A DNA stretch of 10,820 nucleotides from Rhodobacteraceae bacterium UBA1957 (GCA_002336405.1 DDEJ01000140.1:21506-32325), one strand, 5' to 3'. Counted from the stretch's first letter, positions 1 through 7,112 are shown. Translations and numbers: made by a program. Notes: a model not told the origin generated them from the sequence alone.

Positions 1-31
1 TTGCACACCGCGCCTGAGTATTGTGGCGCAT
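1..31 (-). CDS. Possible 5' start of a neighbouring gene (partial, unidentified)
   Basis: On the minus strand an ATG at 31 opens a frame that runs off the window edge (first residues MRHNTQARCA). An AGGA element lies 4 bases upstream, at 36-39, which is slightly close but usable. If real, this gene would follow the HisC-type aminotransferase on the same strand with a 37-bp gap and could be co-transcribed with it. The same bases are also open on the plus strand, ending in TAA at 70-72, which would instead be the tail of a convergent gene. Ten codons are too few to decide or to name a family. Confidence 0.3.
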   Translation of the reverse strand, partial: MRHNTQARCA

Positions 32-48
32 ATTGTCCTGAATACTGT
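13..48. repeat. Three TA(T/C)TGT units at a 12-nt period
   Basis: TATTGT at 19-24, TATTGT at 31-36 and TACTGT at 43-48 are spaced exactly 12 bases apart. The spacers at 13-18 and 37-42 are also alike (CCTGAG and CCTGAA). All reading frames but one stay open through the unit, so it may encode a four-residue repeat or be a non-coding element just past the aminotransferase stop. Confidence 0.5.
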
Positions 49-68
49 GCTGTAACGGCCCCAAACCG

Positions 69-1178
69 CTAACCTTGGCGGGCCTGTTGCAGGGCCAGCG
101 GCAAGGCTTTGGCCAGCAGCTGCATATTTTTGGCGGTGCCGGTGCTTATGCGGATACAGCGGTTTTGTGGCGCAACAAACGGCATCCGAACAAAAATGCC
201 CTGCTCCAGAAGTGCCGCCAAAACCCTCTGGGCAAATGCGCCGTCCTGTTGGCAATCTACAGCAACAAAATTGGTCGCTGAGGGCAGGGTGGATAAGCCG
301 TTGTCGCGGGCGATCGTGTTTATTGATGTTCGGCTTGACGCGGCCTGCGCGCGGACGACATCCAGCCAGTTGGTATCGTTCAACGCAGCCAGCGCCCCGG
401 CCTGCGCGGCCCGGTTCATGCCAAAATGGTTGCGAATTTTGTCAAAGCTGCGGATCAGATCTCGCTGACCGATGGCATAGCCCACCCGCGCGCCTGCCAT
501 GCCGTAACCCTTGGAGAAGGTGCGCATTCGGATCAGTCGGGGATCGTTGATATCAATGGCTGGCGCAACCCCGTCGGGGGCAAATTCGATATAGGCCTCG
601 TCCAGTACTAAAAGGCAGCCTTCAGGCAGCGCCTCTAGGGCGGTGGTAATGGTTTGGGCGGGATGCCAAGTGCCCATCGGATTGTCGGGATTGGCCAGAT
701 AGACCAGTTTCGCACCAACCTGTGCGGCCTTTGCCATCAGCGCCACAGGATCTTCGTGATCCTCTCGGTAGGGTACTTTGTGCAGGGTGCCGCCAAAGCC
801 GAGCACATGATAGTTGAACGTCGGATAGGCCCCGTCTGAGGTTACCACGGCGTCACCTGGTCCGACCAACATCCGCACGATATACGACAACAGCCCGTCG
901 ATGCCTTCGCCAACGACCAGATTGTCGGTGCCAATGTTGTGATATGCTGCCAGCGCCGTGCTTAGATCGTGGCTGGTGGGGTCTCCGTACTGCCAGATGT
1001 GAGCAGCAGCATCGCGCATCGCCTGTATGGCGTTTGGTGAGGGGCCAAAGACGCTCTCATTTGCGCCCAAGCGGGCGAGAAACGCGGCGCCTCTTTCGCG
1101 CTCTTGGGCCTCTGGGCCGACAAAGGGCACTGTTGCGGGAAGGCTATCGACTAGCTGGGTGTATCTTGGATATGACAT
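69..1178 (-). CDS. HisC-type PLP-dependent aminotransferase (class I/II)
   Basis: A 369-residue pyridoxal-phosphate enzyme of the histidinol-phosphate aminotransferase type (fold type I). It would transfer an amino group between an amino acid or amino-alcohol phosphate and a 2-oxo acid in the cytoplasm. Visible landmarks, in order, are LGANESVFGPSP near residues 38-48, the YGDP turn at 64-67, NPDNPMGT at 163-170 (cofactor/substrate loop), DEAYIEF at 193-199 with the pyridine-binding Asp193, TFSKGYGMAGARVGYA at 220-235 with the Schiff-base Lys223, and a C-terminal RIS motif with the carboxylate-binding Arg343. Length is normal for the family. The start ATG has no clear Shine-Dalgarno sequence, and a promoter-like pair sits directly upstream, so the mRNA may be leaderless. 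It stands alone, divergent from the lol genes. The substrate is not fixed by sequence: histidinol phosphate and aromatic amino acids are both possible, and HisC-like proteins often act in Tyr/Phe synthesis. No symbol is assigned for that reason. Confidence 0.93.
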   Translation of the reverse strand: MSYPRYTQLVDSLPATVPFVGPEAQERERGAAFLARLGANESVFGPSPNAIQAMRDAAAHIWQYGDPTSHDLSTALAAYHNIGTDNLVVGEGIDGLLSYIVRMLVGPGDAVVTSDGAYPTFNYHVLGFGGTLHKVPYREDHEDPVALMAKAAQVGAKLVYLANPDNPMGTWHPAQTITTALEALPEGCLLVLDEAYIEFAPDGVAPAIDINDPRLIRMRTFSKGYGMAGARVGYAIGQRDLIRSFDKIRNHFGMNRAAQAGALAALNDTNWLDVVRAQAASSRTSINTIARDNGLSTLPSATNFVAVDCQQDGAFAQRVLAALLEQGIFVRMPFVAPQNRCIRISTGTAKNMQLLAKALPLALQQARQG

Positions 1179-1183
1179 GCTAC

Positions 1184-1213
1184 GATTTACACCGAATGGA
1201 AAACAAAGGGCAA
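1184..1213 (-). promoter_or_regulatory. Candidate promoter of the HisC-type aminotransferase
   Basis: Read on the minus strand, TTGCCC (1208-1213) and TAAATC (1184-1189) are separated by 18 bases. The -10-like box ends only 5 bases before the ATG at 1178, so transcription would begin at or next to the start codon. The match to a sigma-70 consensus is partial. Confidence 0.25.
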
Positions 1214-1218
1214 GACCA

Positions 1219-1311
1219 ATGATATGGTGCTTTGCGGTGGGTCAGTGTGCCCTCAGGGGGCATCTTTTGGTTTATGTCTGGCCCGTTTCACGGATGGTAG
1301 AGGCGAGCTAG
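1219..1311 (+). CDS. Possible 30-residue hydrophobic small ORF upstream of the lol permease
   Basis: An ATG at 1219 preceded by AAGGG at 1206-1210 (8-base spacing) opens a 30-codon frame ending in TAG. The product is hydrophobic in its middle (IWCFAVGQCALRGHLLVYVW) and could span a membrane once. It lies in the divergent gap, 73 bases before the TTG start of the permease and on the same strand, so a leader-peptide role is conceivable. No family is recognised, and a chance frame is at least as likely. Confidence 0.15.
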   Translation: MIWCFAVGQCALRGHLLVYVWPVSRMVEAS

Positions 1312-1373
1312 TAAAGTGATCTTGCCGCTTGACGCTCAGCATGCAAAACGTCACTTTCGCCCAATACAACGTC

Positions 1374-1378
1374 AGGAG
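1374..1378 (+). promoter_or_regulatory. Ribosome binding site that fixes a TTG start
   Basis: AGGAG lies 6 bases before TTG at 1385. The only other upstream candidate, GTG at 1316, has no comparable element and would add 23 residues of non-membrane, non-conserved-looking sequence. This supports initiation at TTG 1385. Confidence 0.7.
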
Positions 1379-1384
1379 ACGCAT

Positions 1385-2671
1385 TTGTCCAATACACCGC
1401 CACCGTTTGCCGCATATGAGTGGATGATTGCTTGGCGTTATTTGCGCGCCAAACGCGCCGAAGGCGGTGTCAGCGTGATGACATGGATAAGCCTAATCGG
1501 CATCACTCTGGCGGTTTTTGCGCTGATAGCCACTTTGTCGGTGCGGTCTGGATTTCGGGCAGAGTTTGTGGCTACGATCCTTGGGGCTAATGCACATGCC
1601 ACAGTGTATCAGGGGGCAACAGTAAACGAAAATGGCCAGTTGGATCGGTTGATCTATGAGTATGAGGCCATCGCTGCCAGCTTGCGCCAAGTGTCTGGGG
1701 TAAGTCGTGTGGCACCGTTGATCAAAGGGCAGGTGATGGCTTCCCGCCTCGGGCGCAATAGTGGCGTCGAAGTTTTCGGGATTAGTTTTGAAAATCTGCT
1801 GACCCTACCCCGTATTGCCCGTCCAGAAAGCTATGCGGGTGATATCAATCGCTTTCAGAGCGGGGTTGCAATCGGATCGGGGGTCGCCCGCGAACTGGGG
1901 GTGATCGTTGGTGATAAAATCAAGCTCATGTCCCCCGATGGGGTCAAGACCGCCTTTGGCACCAGCCCCCGGGTTAAAAGCTATGTTGTGGGCTATATTT
2001 TCACCGCGGGGCGCTATGACATTGACCGTACCCGTATTTATATGCCGTTTGCTGCGGCGCAAAGTTTTTTCAACTCTGAGGGTGCCGCCAATGAGTTCGA
2101 GGTGATGGTGGTCGATCCCGAAGCGGTCGATGCGCTGATGCCTGCCCTGCAAGCGGCCGCCGGTGATAACGCGCTGATCTGGACTTGGCGGCAGGCCTCG
2201 AGCAGTTTTCTCAAAGCGCTTACAATCGAGGATAATGTGATGTTTATCATCATGTCCATTCTGGTGCTGATCGCCGCAATGAATATCGTTTCAGGGTTGA
2301 TTATGCTGGTCAAGAACAAGGGCCGGGACATTGGAATTTTGCGTACAATGGGTTTGAGCGAGGGGGCTGTGATGCGGATATTCTTTATTTGTGGCGCCTC
2401 TATCGGACTATTGGGCACCCTGTGCGGTGTGCTGTTTGGAGTTGCGTTTACGCTTTATATCGACACGATATTTTCTGCGGTCAATTACCTTGCTGGTGGC
2501 GGGGTTTGGGACCCGTCTATTCGCGGCTTGTATAATGTTCCAGCCAAGTTGCAATTCGGCGATGTGATAACAGCCATTGGCTTGTCGCTGTCGCTGTCGT
2601 TTGTCGTGACGATCTTTCCTGCAAGGCGTGCGGCGCGGTTAAATCCGGTTGAGGCGCTGCGGTATGAGTGA
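1385..2671 (+). CDS. lolE: Lipoprotein-releasing ABC transporter permease, LolC/LolE family
   Basis: A 428-residue inner-membrane permease of the LolCDE system, which uses ATP hydrolysis to extract outer-membrane lipoproteins from the cytoplasmic membrane and pass them to LolA. The layout is that of the MacB/LolC type: a short N-terminal cytoplasmic segment with an amphipathic WMIAWRYLRAKRAEG stretch (13-27), TM1 at about 31-53, a large periplasmic domain at about 55-280, then TM2 (284-307), TM3 (332-359) and TM4 (393-413). It ends with the cytoplasmic PARRAARLNPVEALRYE tail typical of this family. The start is TTG 1385, chosen for its AGGAG at ideal spacing and the normal family length it gives. 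Its stop overlaps the start of lolD by 8 bp, implying translational coupling. Only one permease gene is present beside lolD, as in alphaproteobacteria where one LolC/E protein probably forms the dimer itself. The C versus E label is therefore arbitrary (lolC is equally defensible). Confidence 0.93.
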   Translation: MSNTPPPFAAYEWMIAWRYLRAKRAEGGVSVMTWISLIGITLAVFALIATLSVRSGFRAEFVATILGANAHATVYQGATVNENGQLDRLIYEYEAIAASLRQVSGVSRVAPLIKGQVMASRLGRNSGVEVFGISFENLLTLPRIARPESYAGDINRFQSGVAIGSGVARELGVIVGDKIKLMSPDGVKTAFGTSPRVKSYVVGYIFTAGRYDIDRTRIYMPFAAAQSFFNSEGAANEFEVMVVDPEAVDALMPALQAAAGDNALIWTWRQASSSFLKALTIEDNVMFIIMSILVLIAAMNIVSGLIMLVKNKGRDIGILRTMGLSEGAVMRIFFICGASIGLLGTLCGVLFGVAFTLYIDTIFSAVNYLAGGGVWDPSIRGLYNVPAKLQFGDVITAIGLSLSLSFVVTIFPARRAARLNPVEALRYE

Positions 2672-3356
2672 CAATATTTTACGTCTGCAGGGAATCGAAA
2701 AAGCCTATAACCGCGGATTGGACGGTGAAGTCACAGTCTTAAAAGCGCTGGATTTGGCAATCGCGCCTGCGCAAGTGGTGGCCTTGGTGGCCCCTTCCGG
2801 GGCTGGAAAATCCACGCTGCTGCATATTGCAGGTTTGTTGGATACGGCCGATTCAGGTCAGGTCGAAATTGACGGTGTCGATATGCGTGGGCTTGATGAT
2901 AAAGCCCGCACGGCGCTGCGCCGCCAAGATATTGGGTTTATCTATCAGTTCCATCACTTGTTGCCCGAGTTTTCAGCGCTGGAAAATATTGTTATTCCTC
3001 AGTTGGCCAATAATGTTGCGCCCGCTCAGGCACGTGATTATGCGATGGATCTGCTGGCCAAGGTTGGTATCGCAGATCGGGCGGGGCACCGGCCGGCGGC
3101 TCTGTCGGGGGGGGAACAACAGCGGGTGGCCTTTTGTCGGGCGCTGGCGAACCGGCCCAAACTGCTTTTGGCTGATGAGCCGACGGGAAACCTTGATCCG
3201 GCAACGTCGGACACGGTTTTTACATTGCTGTTGCAACTGGTGCGCGACACTGGCCTATCGGCGCTGATTGCAACGCATAACCTTGACCTTGCTGGCCGCA
3301 TGGACCAGACGCTGCGCTTGGATCAAGGACAAATCTCAATCGTACAAAGGATCTAA
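2664..3356 (+). CDS. lolD: Lipoprotein-releasing ABC transporter ATP-binding protein LolD
   Basis: A 230-residue ATPase that powers the upstream LolC/E permease at the cytoplasmic face of the inner membrane. Motifs appear in the expected order: Walker A APSGAGKST at 43-51 (Lys49), Q-loop Gln95 in YQFHHLLPEF, ABC signature LSGGEQQRV at 148-156, Walker B LLLADEP at 167-173 with catalytic Glu172, D-loop GNLD at 175-178 and switch His205. The YQFHHLLPEF stretch and overall length are characteristic of LolD rather than of FtsE or MacB. The first Walker A residue is Ala in place of Gly, which the P-loop pattern tolerates. The start ATG at 2664 sits within the end of the permease gene (ATGAGTGA overlap), giving a standard N-terminus (MSDNILRLQGIEKAY). 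An earlier in-frame start at 2649 would only add five residues inside the permease tail. The dehydrogenase gene follows one base after the stop. Confidence 0.96.
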   Translation: MSDNILRLQGIEKAYNRGLDGEVTVLKALDLAIAPAQVVALVAPSGAGKSTLLHIAGLLDTADSGQVEIDGVDMRGLDDKARTALRRQDIGFIYQFHHLLPEFSALENIVIPQLANNVAPAQARDYAMDLLAKVGIADRAGHRPAALSGGEQQRVAFCRALANRPKLLLADEPTGNLDPATSDTVFTLLLQLVRDTGLSALIATHNLDLAGRMDQTLRLDQGQISIVQRI

Positions 3357-3357
3357 C

Positions 3358-4335
3358 ATGCCCCTTCTTTCGCTTGATGATATCGAGGCGACAACCTTTC
3401 AAGCACTCAGCGCCCATGGCGCCGACGACTGGATTGCCCATTCGGTGGCAGATGCCGTGCGTAAGGCCGAAGCTGTGGGCAACCGGATTTGCGGATTGTA
3501 CTATCTGGAAAGTTACTGCCTGCAATTGACCTCTGGTCGCGTGGATGGGCGGGTCGCACCGGTTGTTTCGCGTCCCAAACCGGGGGTGGTCGAGGTTGAT
3601 GCAGGGTTCGGCTTTGCCCAACCTGCTTTTGCGCGTGGTTTGCCCGAGGCGATTGCCGCAGCGCGTGCATGTGGCACTGCGTCTCTGGCGATTTGTCATG
3701 CTCATACCTGCACCTCGCTGGGGTATTTTACCGCTCAGATTGCGCAGGCAGGCCTGATTGGTCTGGGCCTGACCAATGCCTCGCCGATTGTGGCACCACC
3801 CGGCGGTAAGAGCCGGGTGATCGGTACCAATCCGATCGCCTTTGCCGTGCCCGACGGGCAGGGTGGCATCGCGATGCAATTTGACCAGTCGACCACAACC
3901 GTGGCGCTGGGCAAAATCACCATGGCAAAAGCTGCGGGCGAACGTATTCCCGAAGGCTGGGCGATTGATGCAGATGGTGCGCCGACCACAGATCCCGAGG
4001 CCGCGCTTGCAGGATCTCTGGTATCAATGGGTGGCTATAAGGGATGGGGGTTCGGTTTGATGGCGGAATTGCTGGCCGCTGGCATGACCGGTGGCACGGT
4101 GTCGCGCAACGTCACACCGCTGAAAGCGCCAACGGGGGCACCCCATGATCTGGGCCAGTATTATCTGCTTATAGATCCGGATGTATCAGGTGCGTTTTTT
4201 GACCGGATGTCGTTGGTTGCCGAGGGTGTTGCACTTGATCCCGGTGCGCGGATGCCGGGGCAAAACATGCAACCGGCAGAGCATGTGGACGTGCCCGACA
4301 GCCTGTGGGAAATGGTGTGTAAGTTGGCGCAATAG
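3358..4335 (+). CDS. Ldh2 / malate-L-lactate dehydrogenase family oxidoreductase
   Basis: A 325-residue NAD(P)-dependent oxidoreductase of the family holding AllD/YlbC (ureidoglycolate), archaeal malate and L-sulfolactate dehydrogenases, and DpkA (piperideine/pyrroline-2-carboxylate reductase), which reduces or oxidises 2-hydroxy or cyclic imino acids. Support comes from the His116 region (HAHTCTSLGYF, 114-124), TNASPIVAPPGG at 139-150, GTNPIAFAVP at 156-165, the FDQSTTTVALGKI block and the GGYKGWGFGLM block near the C-terminus. The start ATG at 3358 has AAGGA 6 bases upstream and lies one base after the lolD stop, so the gene is surely co-transcribed with the lol genes. A longer frame from 3268 would run inside lolD and is rejected. 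Oddity: where family members carry SHG near residue 45, this protein has ICG (Cys45), so the usual His is missing while His116 remains. The protein is slightly shorter than typical (330-350). The substrate is not determinable. Confidence 0.88.
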   Translation: MPLLSLDDIEATTFQALSAHGADDWIAHSVADAVRKAEAVGNRICGLYYLESYCLQLTSGRVDGRVAPVVSRPKPGVVEVDAGFGFAQPAFARGLPEAIAAARACGTASLAICHAHTCTSLGYFTAQIAQAGLIGLGLTNASPIVAPPGGKSRVIGTNPIAFAVPDGQGGIAMQFDQSTTTVALGKITMAKAAGERIPEGWAIDADGAPTTDPEAALAGSLVSMGGYKGWGFGLMAELLAAGMTGGTVSRNVTPLKAPTGAPHDLGQYYLLIDPDVSGAFFDRMSLVAEGVALDPGARMPGQNMQPAEHVDVPDSLWEMVCKLAQ

Positions 4336-4527
4336 GCTGGATTGATAAACGTGGGGGAGCCCTAGGCAGGGGTGTAAGTCGCTTGAAACAGCGCAAGTTG
4401 CTTTGATAAAGATAGCGGCATGATGTTGACCCCGCGTGCGGATAATCTTGCCAGCTCAGTTTGCCCCATACGTTTCCCAGACCGTTAAAAAGGCCCGGTC
4501 GACATTGAAAGACAGTGCGTTTTGGGG
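4336..4527. other. Convergent intergenic gap with a weak hairpin
   Basis: 192 bases lie between the stops of the dehydrogenase and the DMT protein. The only structure seen is GACCG (4480-4484) paired with CGGTC (4496-4500) around an 11-base loop rich in A on the plus strand and T on the minus strand. No T-tract follows the stem on either strand, so a proper intrinsic terminator is not shown. No credible gene is seen. Confidence 0.4.
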
Positions 4528-4968
4528 TTATGCCTGTTGCGTGATCCAGACACCAAGCGCCATGACCGAAATACCCAAACTGCGCATTGGCGTCAGAGCC
4601 GTCGCATTCGCGCCAAAAAGCGCGAAGTGATCAATTGCAGCAGCGCTGGCCAACTGCCCTAACAAAACGAAAAATACCGCATTACCAACGCCAAAATGTG
4701 GCGAAATAAACGTAATGGAAAGCATGTAAAATGCGGCGAGCACCCCGGCGAAAAATAGATGTTTTGGCGCCGTTATCAGCGTGATCAGGGATATGCCGCC
4801 GGTGAGACTGCAAATTGCAGCTGCGGCGATCATCGCGACCAGCAAAAGGATCACAACCGCGCCCGCGGGATTGCCGATTATTTTCCCCAGTGCGGCGTTC
4901 AGAGCCGCCATCAGAGGAATGCCCAGACCAGCGGCCAGCATAATAACGGCATAGGTTGAATACGACAT
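4528..4968 (-). CDS. YdcZ/DUF606-type DMT family small membrane transporter
   Basis: A 146-residue integral membrane protein made almost entirely of hydrophobic helices, with about five spans: roughly residues 3-24, 31-55, 65-85, 88-110 and 122-143. The pattern, including an early AGLGIPLMAALNAALGK block with its NxxLG-like element, matches the DUF606/YdcZ branch of the drug/metabolite transporter superfamily. These are single-domain proteins thought to act as dimers. Substrates of the branch are mostly unknown. The ATG at 4968 is preferred: AGAGG lies 8 bases upstream, whereas the upstream TTG at 4992 would add eight polar residues and cover that site. The gene follows parE on the same strand with an 84-bp gap, so it could be served by parE read-through or by its own promoter, and it converges on the dehydrogenase. 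It is complete by family length. Confidence 0.82.
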   Translation of the reverse strand: MSYSTYAVIMLAAGLGIPLMAALNAALGKIIGNPAGAVVILLLVAMIAAAAICSLTGGISLITLITAPKHLFFAGVLAAFYMLSITFISPHFGVGNAVFFVLLGQLASAAAIDHFALFGANATALTPMRSLGISVMALGVWITQQA

Positions 4969-5052
4969 CTTGAAAGCCTCTTTTGATTTCAAACACCGGC
5001 GGTTATGGCGCCTGCACCACCTGGGCTGTCAGCCGAATTCAAAGGGTCAGTG

Positions 5053-7011
5053 TCAAACGTCAAGTTCTTGCACAAAGCGCGCATTCTCCTGAATGTACTG
5101 AAACCGCAGCTCCGGTTTTTTGCCCATCAGACGCTCGACCAGATCGCCGGTTTCGCCGGGTTCATCCTCATCAATGCTGACCCGGATCAGTTTGCGGCTG
5201 ATTGGATCCATTGTGGTCTCTTTAAGATCTTTGGCGTCCATTTCGCCGAGACCTTTAAAGCGGCTGACGTCAATTTTTCCCTTGCCGCCAAGGCCTTTTT
5301 CCATCCATTGGTCACGCTCGGCCTCATCGACACAATAGACGCGCTTGGCGCCTTGGGTCAGCCGAAACAGCGGTGGACACGCCAGATACAGGTGTCCGGC
5401 GTCAATCATTGGCCGCATCTGGGTGAAAAAGAACGTCATCAAAAGCGCTGCGATATGGGCGCCGTCGACATCGGCGTCGGTCATGATGATGATTTTGTCA
5501 TAACGCAGATCATCGAGATTGAACCGTGTGCCCAGATTGACCCCCATCGCCTGCGATAAATCGCTGATTTCCTGATTGGTGCCAATTTTAGAACTGGCCG
5601 CACCCAAAACGTTGAGGATCTTGCCGCGCAGGGGCAACAGCGCTTGCACTTTACGGTTGCGCGCCATTTTGGCCGAGCCGCCGGCGCTGTCGCCTTCGAC
5701 GAGAAACAACTCTGTACCCTCGCGGGTGGTGGCCGAACAATCGACCAGTTTTCCGGGCAGGCGCAGACGTTTGGTGGCCGTTTTACGCTGAGTTTCCTTC
5801 TCTTGCCGCCGGCGCAGGCGTTCTTCGGCGCGCAGTACTATGAAATCCAAGATCGCTCCGGCAGATTTGGTATCGGCCGCCAGCCAGTTGTCAAAGTGAT
5901 CGCGGACGGCGTTTTCTACAAGGCGTTGGGCTTCGGTGGTGGCCAGACGGTCTTTGGTCTGGCCGACAAATTCCGGCTCGCTTATAAAGCAACTGACCAG
6001 CGCACAGCCGCCTGTGATCAGATCATCGCGGGTGATTTGCGCGGCTTTTTTATTGTTTGACAGCTCGCCATAAGCGCGCATGCCCTTGAGAATTGCCGCC
6101 CAAAATCCCGCCTCATGGGTGCCGCCTTCGGGGGTGGGAACCGTGTTGCAATAAGACTGAATAAACCCGTCCCGCGCCGGGGTCCAGTTTATTGCCCATT
6201 CTACCTTGCCCGGTACGCTAAATTTTTCCTGAAAATCAACAGTGCCGGCGAAGGGCTTTTCGGCGTATGTGGTTGCGTTTCCAAGGGTTTCGCGTAGATA
6301 ATCAGCCAGACCGCCTGGAAAGTGGAACACGGCTTCTTGTGGGGTTTCGCCATCCGAAATGGCTGATTTCCAACGGATTTCCACCCCGGAAAACAGATAG
6401 GCTTTTGAGCGGACCATTTTCAGCAAGCGTGCCGGTTTAAAGCGGTGTGACCCAAAAATCTGTTCATCGGCATGAAAGGTCACCGTGGTGCCACGCCGGT
6501 TTGGGGCCGTACCAATTTTCGCCACGGGCCCCAGTGGAATGCCACGCGAAAAGCATTGTTCGAACAGCTCTTTGTTGCGGGCCACCTCAACCACCATCTT
6601 GTCGGAGAGCGCGTTCACAACCGAGGCGCCCACACCGTGCAGACCGCCCGAGGTCTGATAGGCTTTGCCGGAAAACTTGCCGCCTGAATGCAGCGTGCAT
6701 AGGATCACTTCCAGCGCAGATTTATCTTTGAACTTGGGGTGAGGGTCAACAGGGATACCGCGGCCGTTGTCGCGGATGGTCACGGCGTAATCCGCGTGCA
6801 ATTCAACCTCGATGCGGTTGGCATGACCTGCGACTGCCTCATCCATTGAATTGTCGAGCACCTCGGCCACGAGATGGTGCAACGCGCGCTCGTCGGTGCC
6901 ACCAATATACATGCCGGGCCGTTTGCGCACCGGCTCCAACCCTTCGAGCACCTCGATTGAGGACGCGTTATAGTCAGACCCATGGGTGCTGCTGAGAAGA
7001 TCTTCAGACAT
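5053..7011 (-). CDS. parE: DNA topoisomerase IV subunit B (ParE)
   Basis: The 652-residue ATPase subunit of topoisomerase IV, which with ParC decatenates daughter chromosomes and relaxes supercoils. The GHKL ATPase domain shows catalytic Glu50 and Asn54 (AEVLDNSMDEA), DNGRGIP at 81-87, TLHSGGKF at 107-113 and the ATP lid GGLHGVG at 122-128. The transducer domain carries the QTK loop (QTKDRL, 351-356). The TOPRIM domain shows EGDSAGG at 439-445, PLRGK at 460-464 and the metal-binding DADVDG at 512-517. The C-terminal part has RFKGLGEMD at 584-592. Length is normal for alphaproteobacterial ParE. It is far shorter than GyrB (about 800), and it lacks the insert that GyrB of proteobacteria carries within TOPRIM, which favours ParE. 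The start ATG at 7011 has only a weak AGAG upstream. The MATE gene is divergent across 218 bp, and the small DMT gene lies downstream. Confidence 0.97.
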   Translation of the reverse strand: MSEDLLSSTHGSDYNASSIEVLEGLEPVRKRPGMYIGGTDERALHHLVAEVLDNSMDEAVAGHANRIEVELHADYAVTIRDNGRGIPVDPHPKFKDKSALEVILCTLHSGGKFSGKAYQTSGGLHGVGASVVNALSDKMVVEVARNKELFEQCFSRGIPLGPVAKIGTAPNRRGTTVTFHADEQIFGSHRFKPARLLKMVRSKAYLFSGVEIRWKSAISDGETPQEAVFHFPGGLADYLRETLGNATTYAEKPFAGTVDFQEKFSVPGKVEWAINWTPARDGFIQSYCNTVPTPEGGTHEAGFWAAILKGMRAYGELSNNKKAAQITRDDLITGGCALVSCFISEPEFVGQTKDRLATTEAQRLVENAVRDHFDNWLAADTKSAGAILDFIVLRAEERLRRRQEKETQRKTATKRLRLPGKLVDCSATTREGTELFLVEGDSAGGSAKMARNRKVQALLPLRGKILNVLGAASSKIGTNQEISDLSQAMGVNLGTRFNLDDLRYDKIIIMTDADVDGAHIAALLMTFFFTQMRPMIDAGHLYLACPPLFRLTQGAKRVYCVDEAERDQWMEKGLGGKGKIDVSRFKGLGEMDAKDLKETTMDPISRKLIRVSIDEDEPGETGDLVERLMGKKPELRFQYIQENARFVQELDV

Positions 7012-7027
7012 GTAAGCTGCTCTATTT

Positions 7028-7099
7028 TTATCTAGTTGCTGCGCAATATGACAGGTTGCAAGCGCAGGGGAAAGGCTCAGTTCGGTAGGTGGGCAGCAT
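7028..7099 (-). CDS. Possible 23-residue small ORF / leader upstream of parE
   Basis: On the minus strand an ATG at 7099 opens a 23-codon frame (MLPTYRTEPFPCACNLSYCA, then ATR) ending in TAA 16 bases before the parE ATG. A perfect AAAGGAGG (7113-7120) lies upstream, but with 13 bases to the ATG, longer than the usual 5-9. The product has three cysteines and resembles no family I know. It could be a short upstream frame coupled to parE translation, or chance. Confidence 0.25.
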   Translation of the reverse strand: MLPTYRTEPFPCACNLSYCAATR

Positions 7100-7112
7100 T
7101 TTGTAAAAATAG

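Noticed and set aside
2790..2816. Walker A of LolD beginning with Ala instead of Gly as a sign of a defective ATPase
   Set aside because: The P-loop pattern allows Ala or Gly at this position, and all other ATPase motifs are intact.
3220..3879. A 219-residue open frame on the minus strand across lolD and the dehydrogenase
   Set aside because: It is antisense to two well-supported genes, has no recognisable domain, and is rich in residues expected from reading GC-biased codons backwards.
4480..4500. GACCG/CGGTC hairpin as an intrinsic terminator for the convergent genes
   Set aside because: The stem is only 5 bp with an 11-base loop, and no T-tract follows on either strand.
4456..4527. In-frame continuation of 23 sense codons after the TAA of the DMT protein
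   Set aside because: The protein is already full length for its family, and the extra stretch has no known motif; it is most simply a chance open run or an unrecognisable remnant.
5005..5559. A 184-residue plus-strand frame across the end of parE
   Set aside because: It is the shadow of the ParE TOPRIM and C-terminal region, with no family resemblance.
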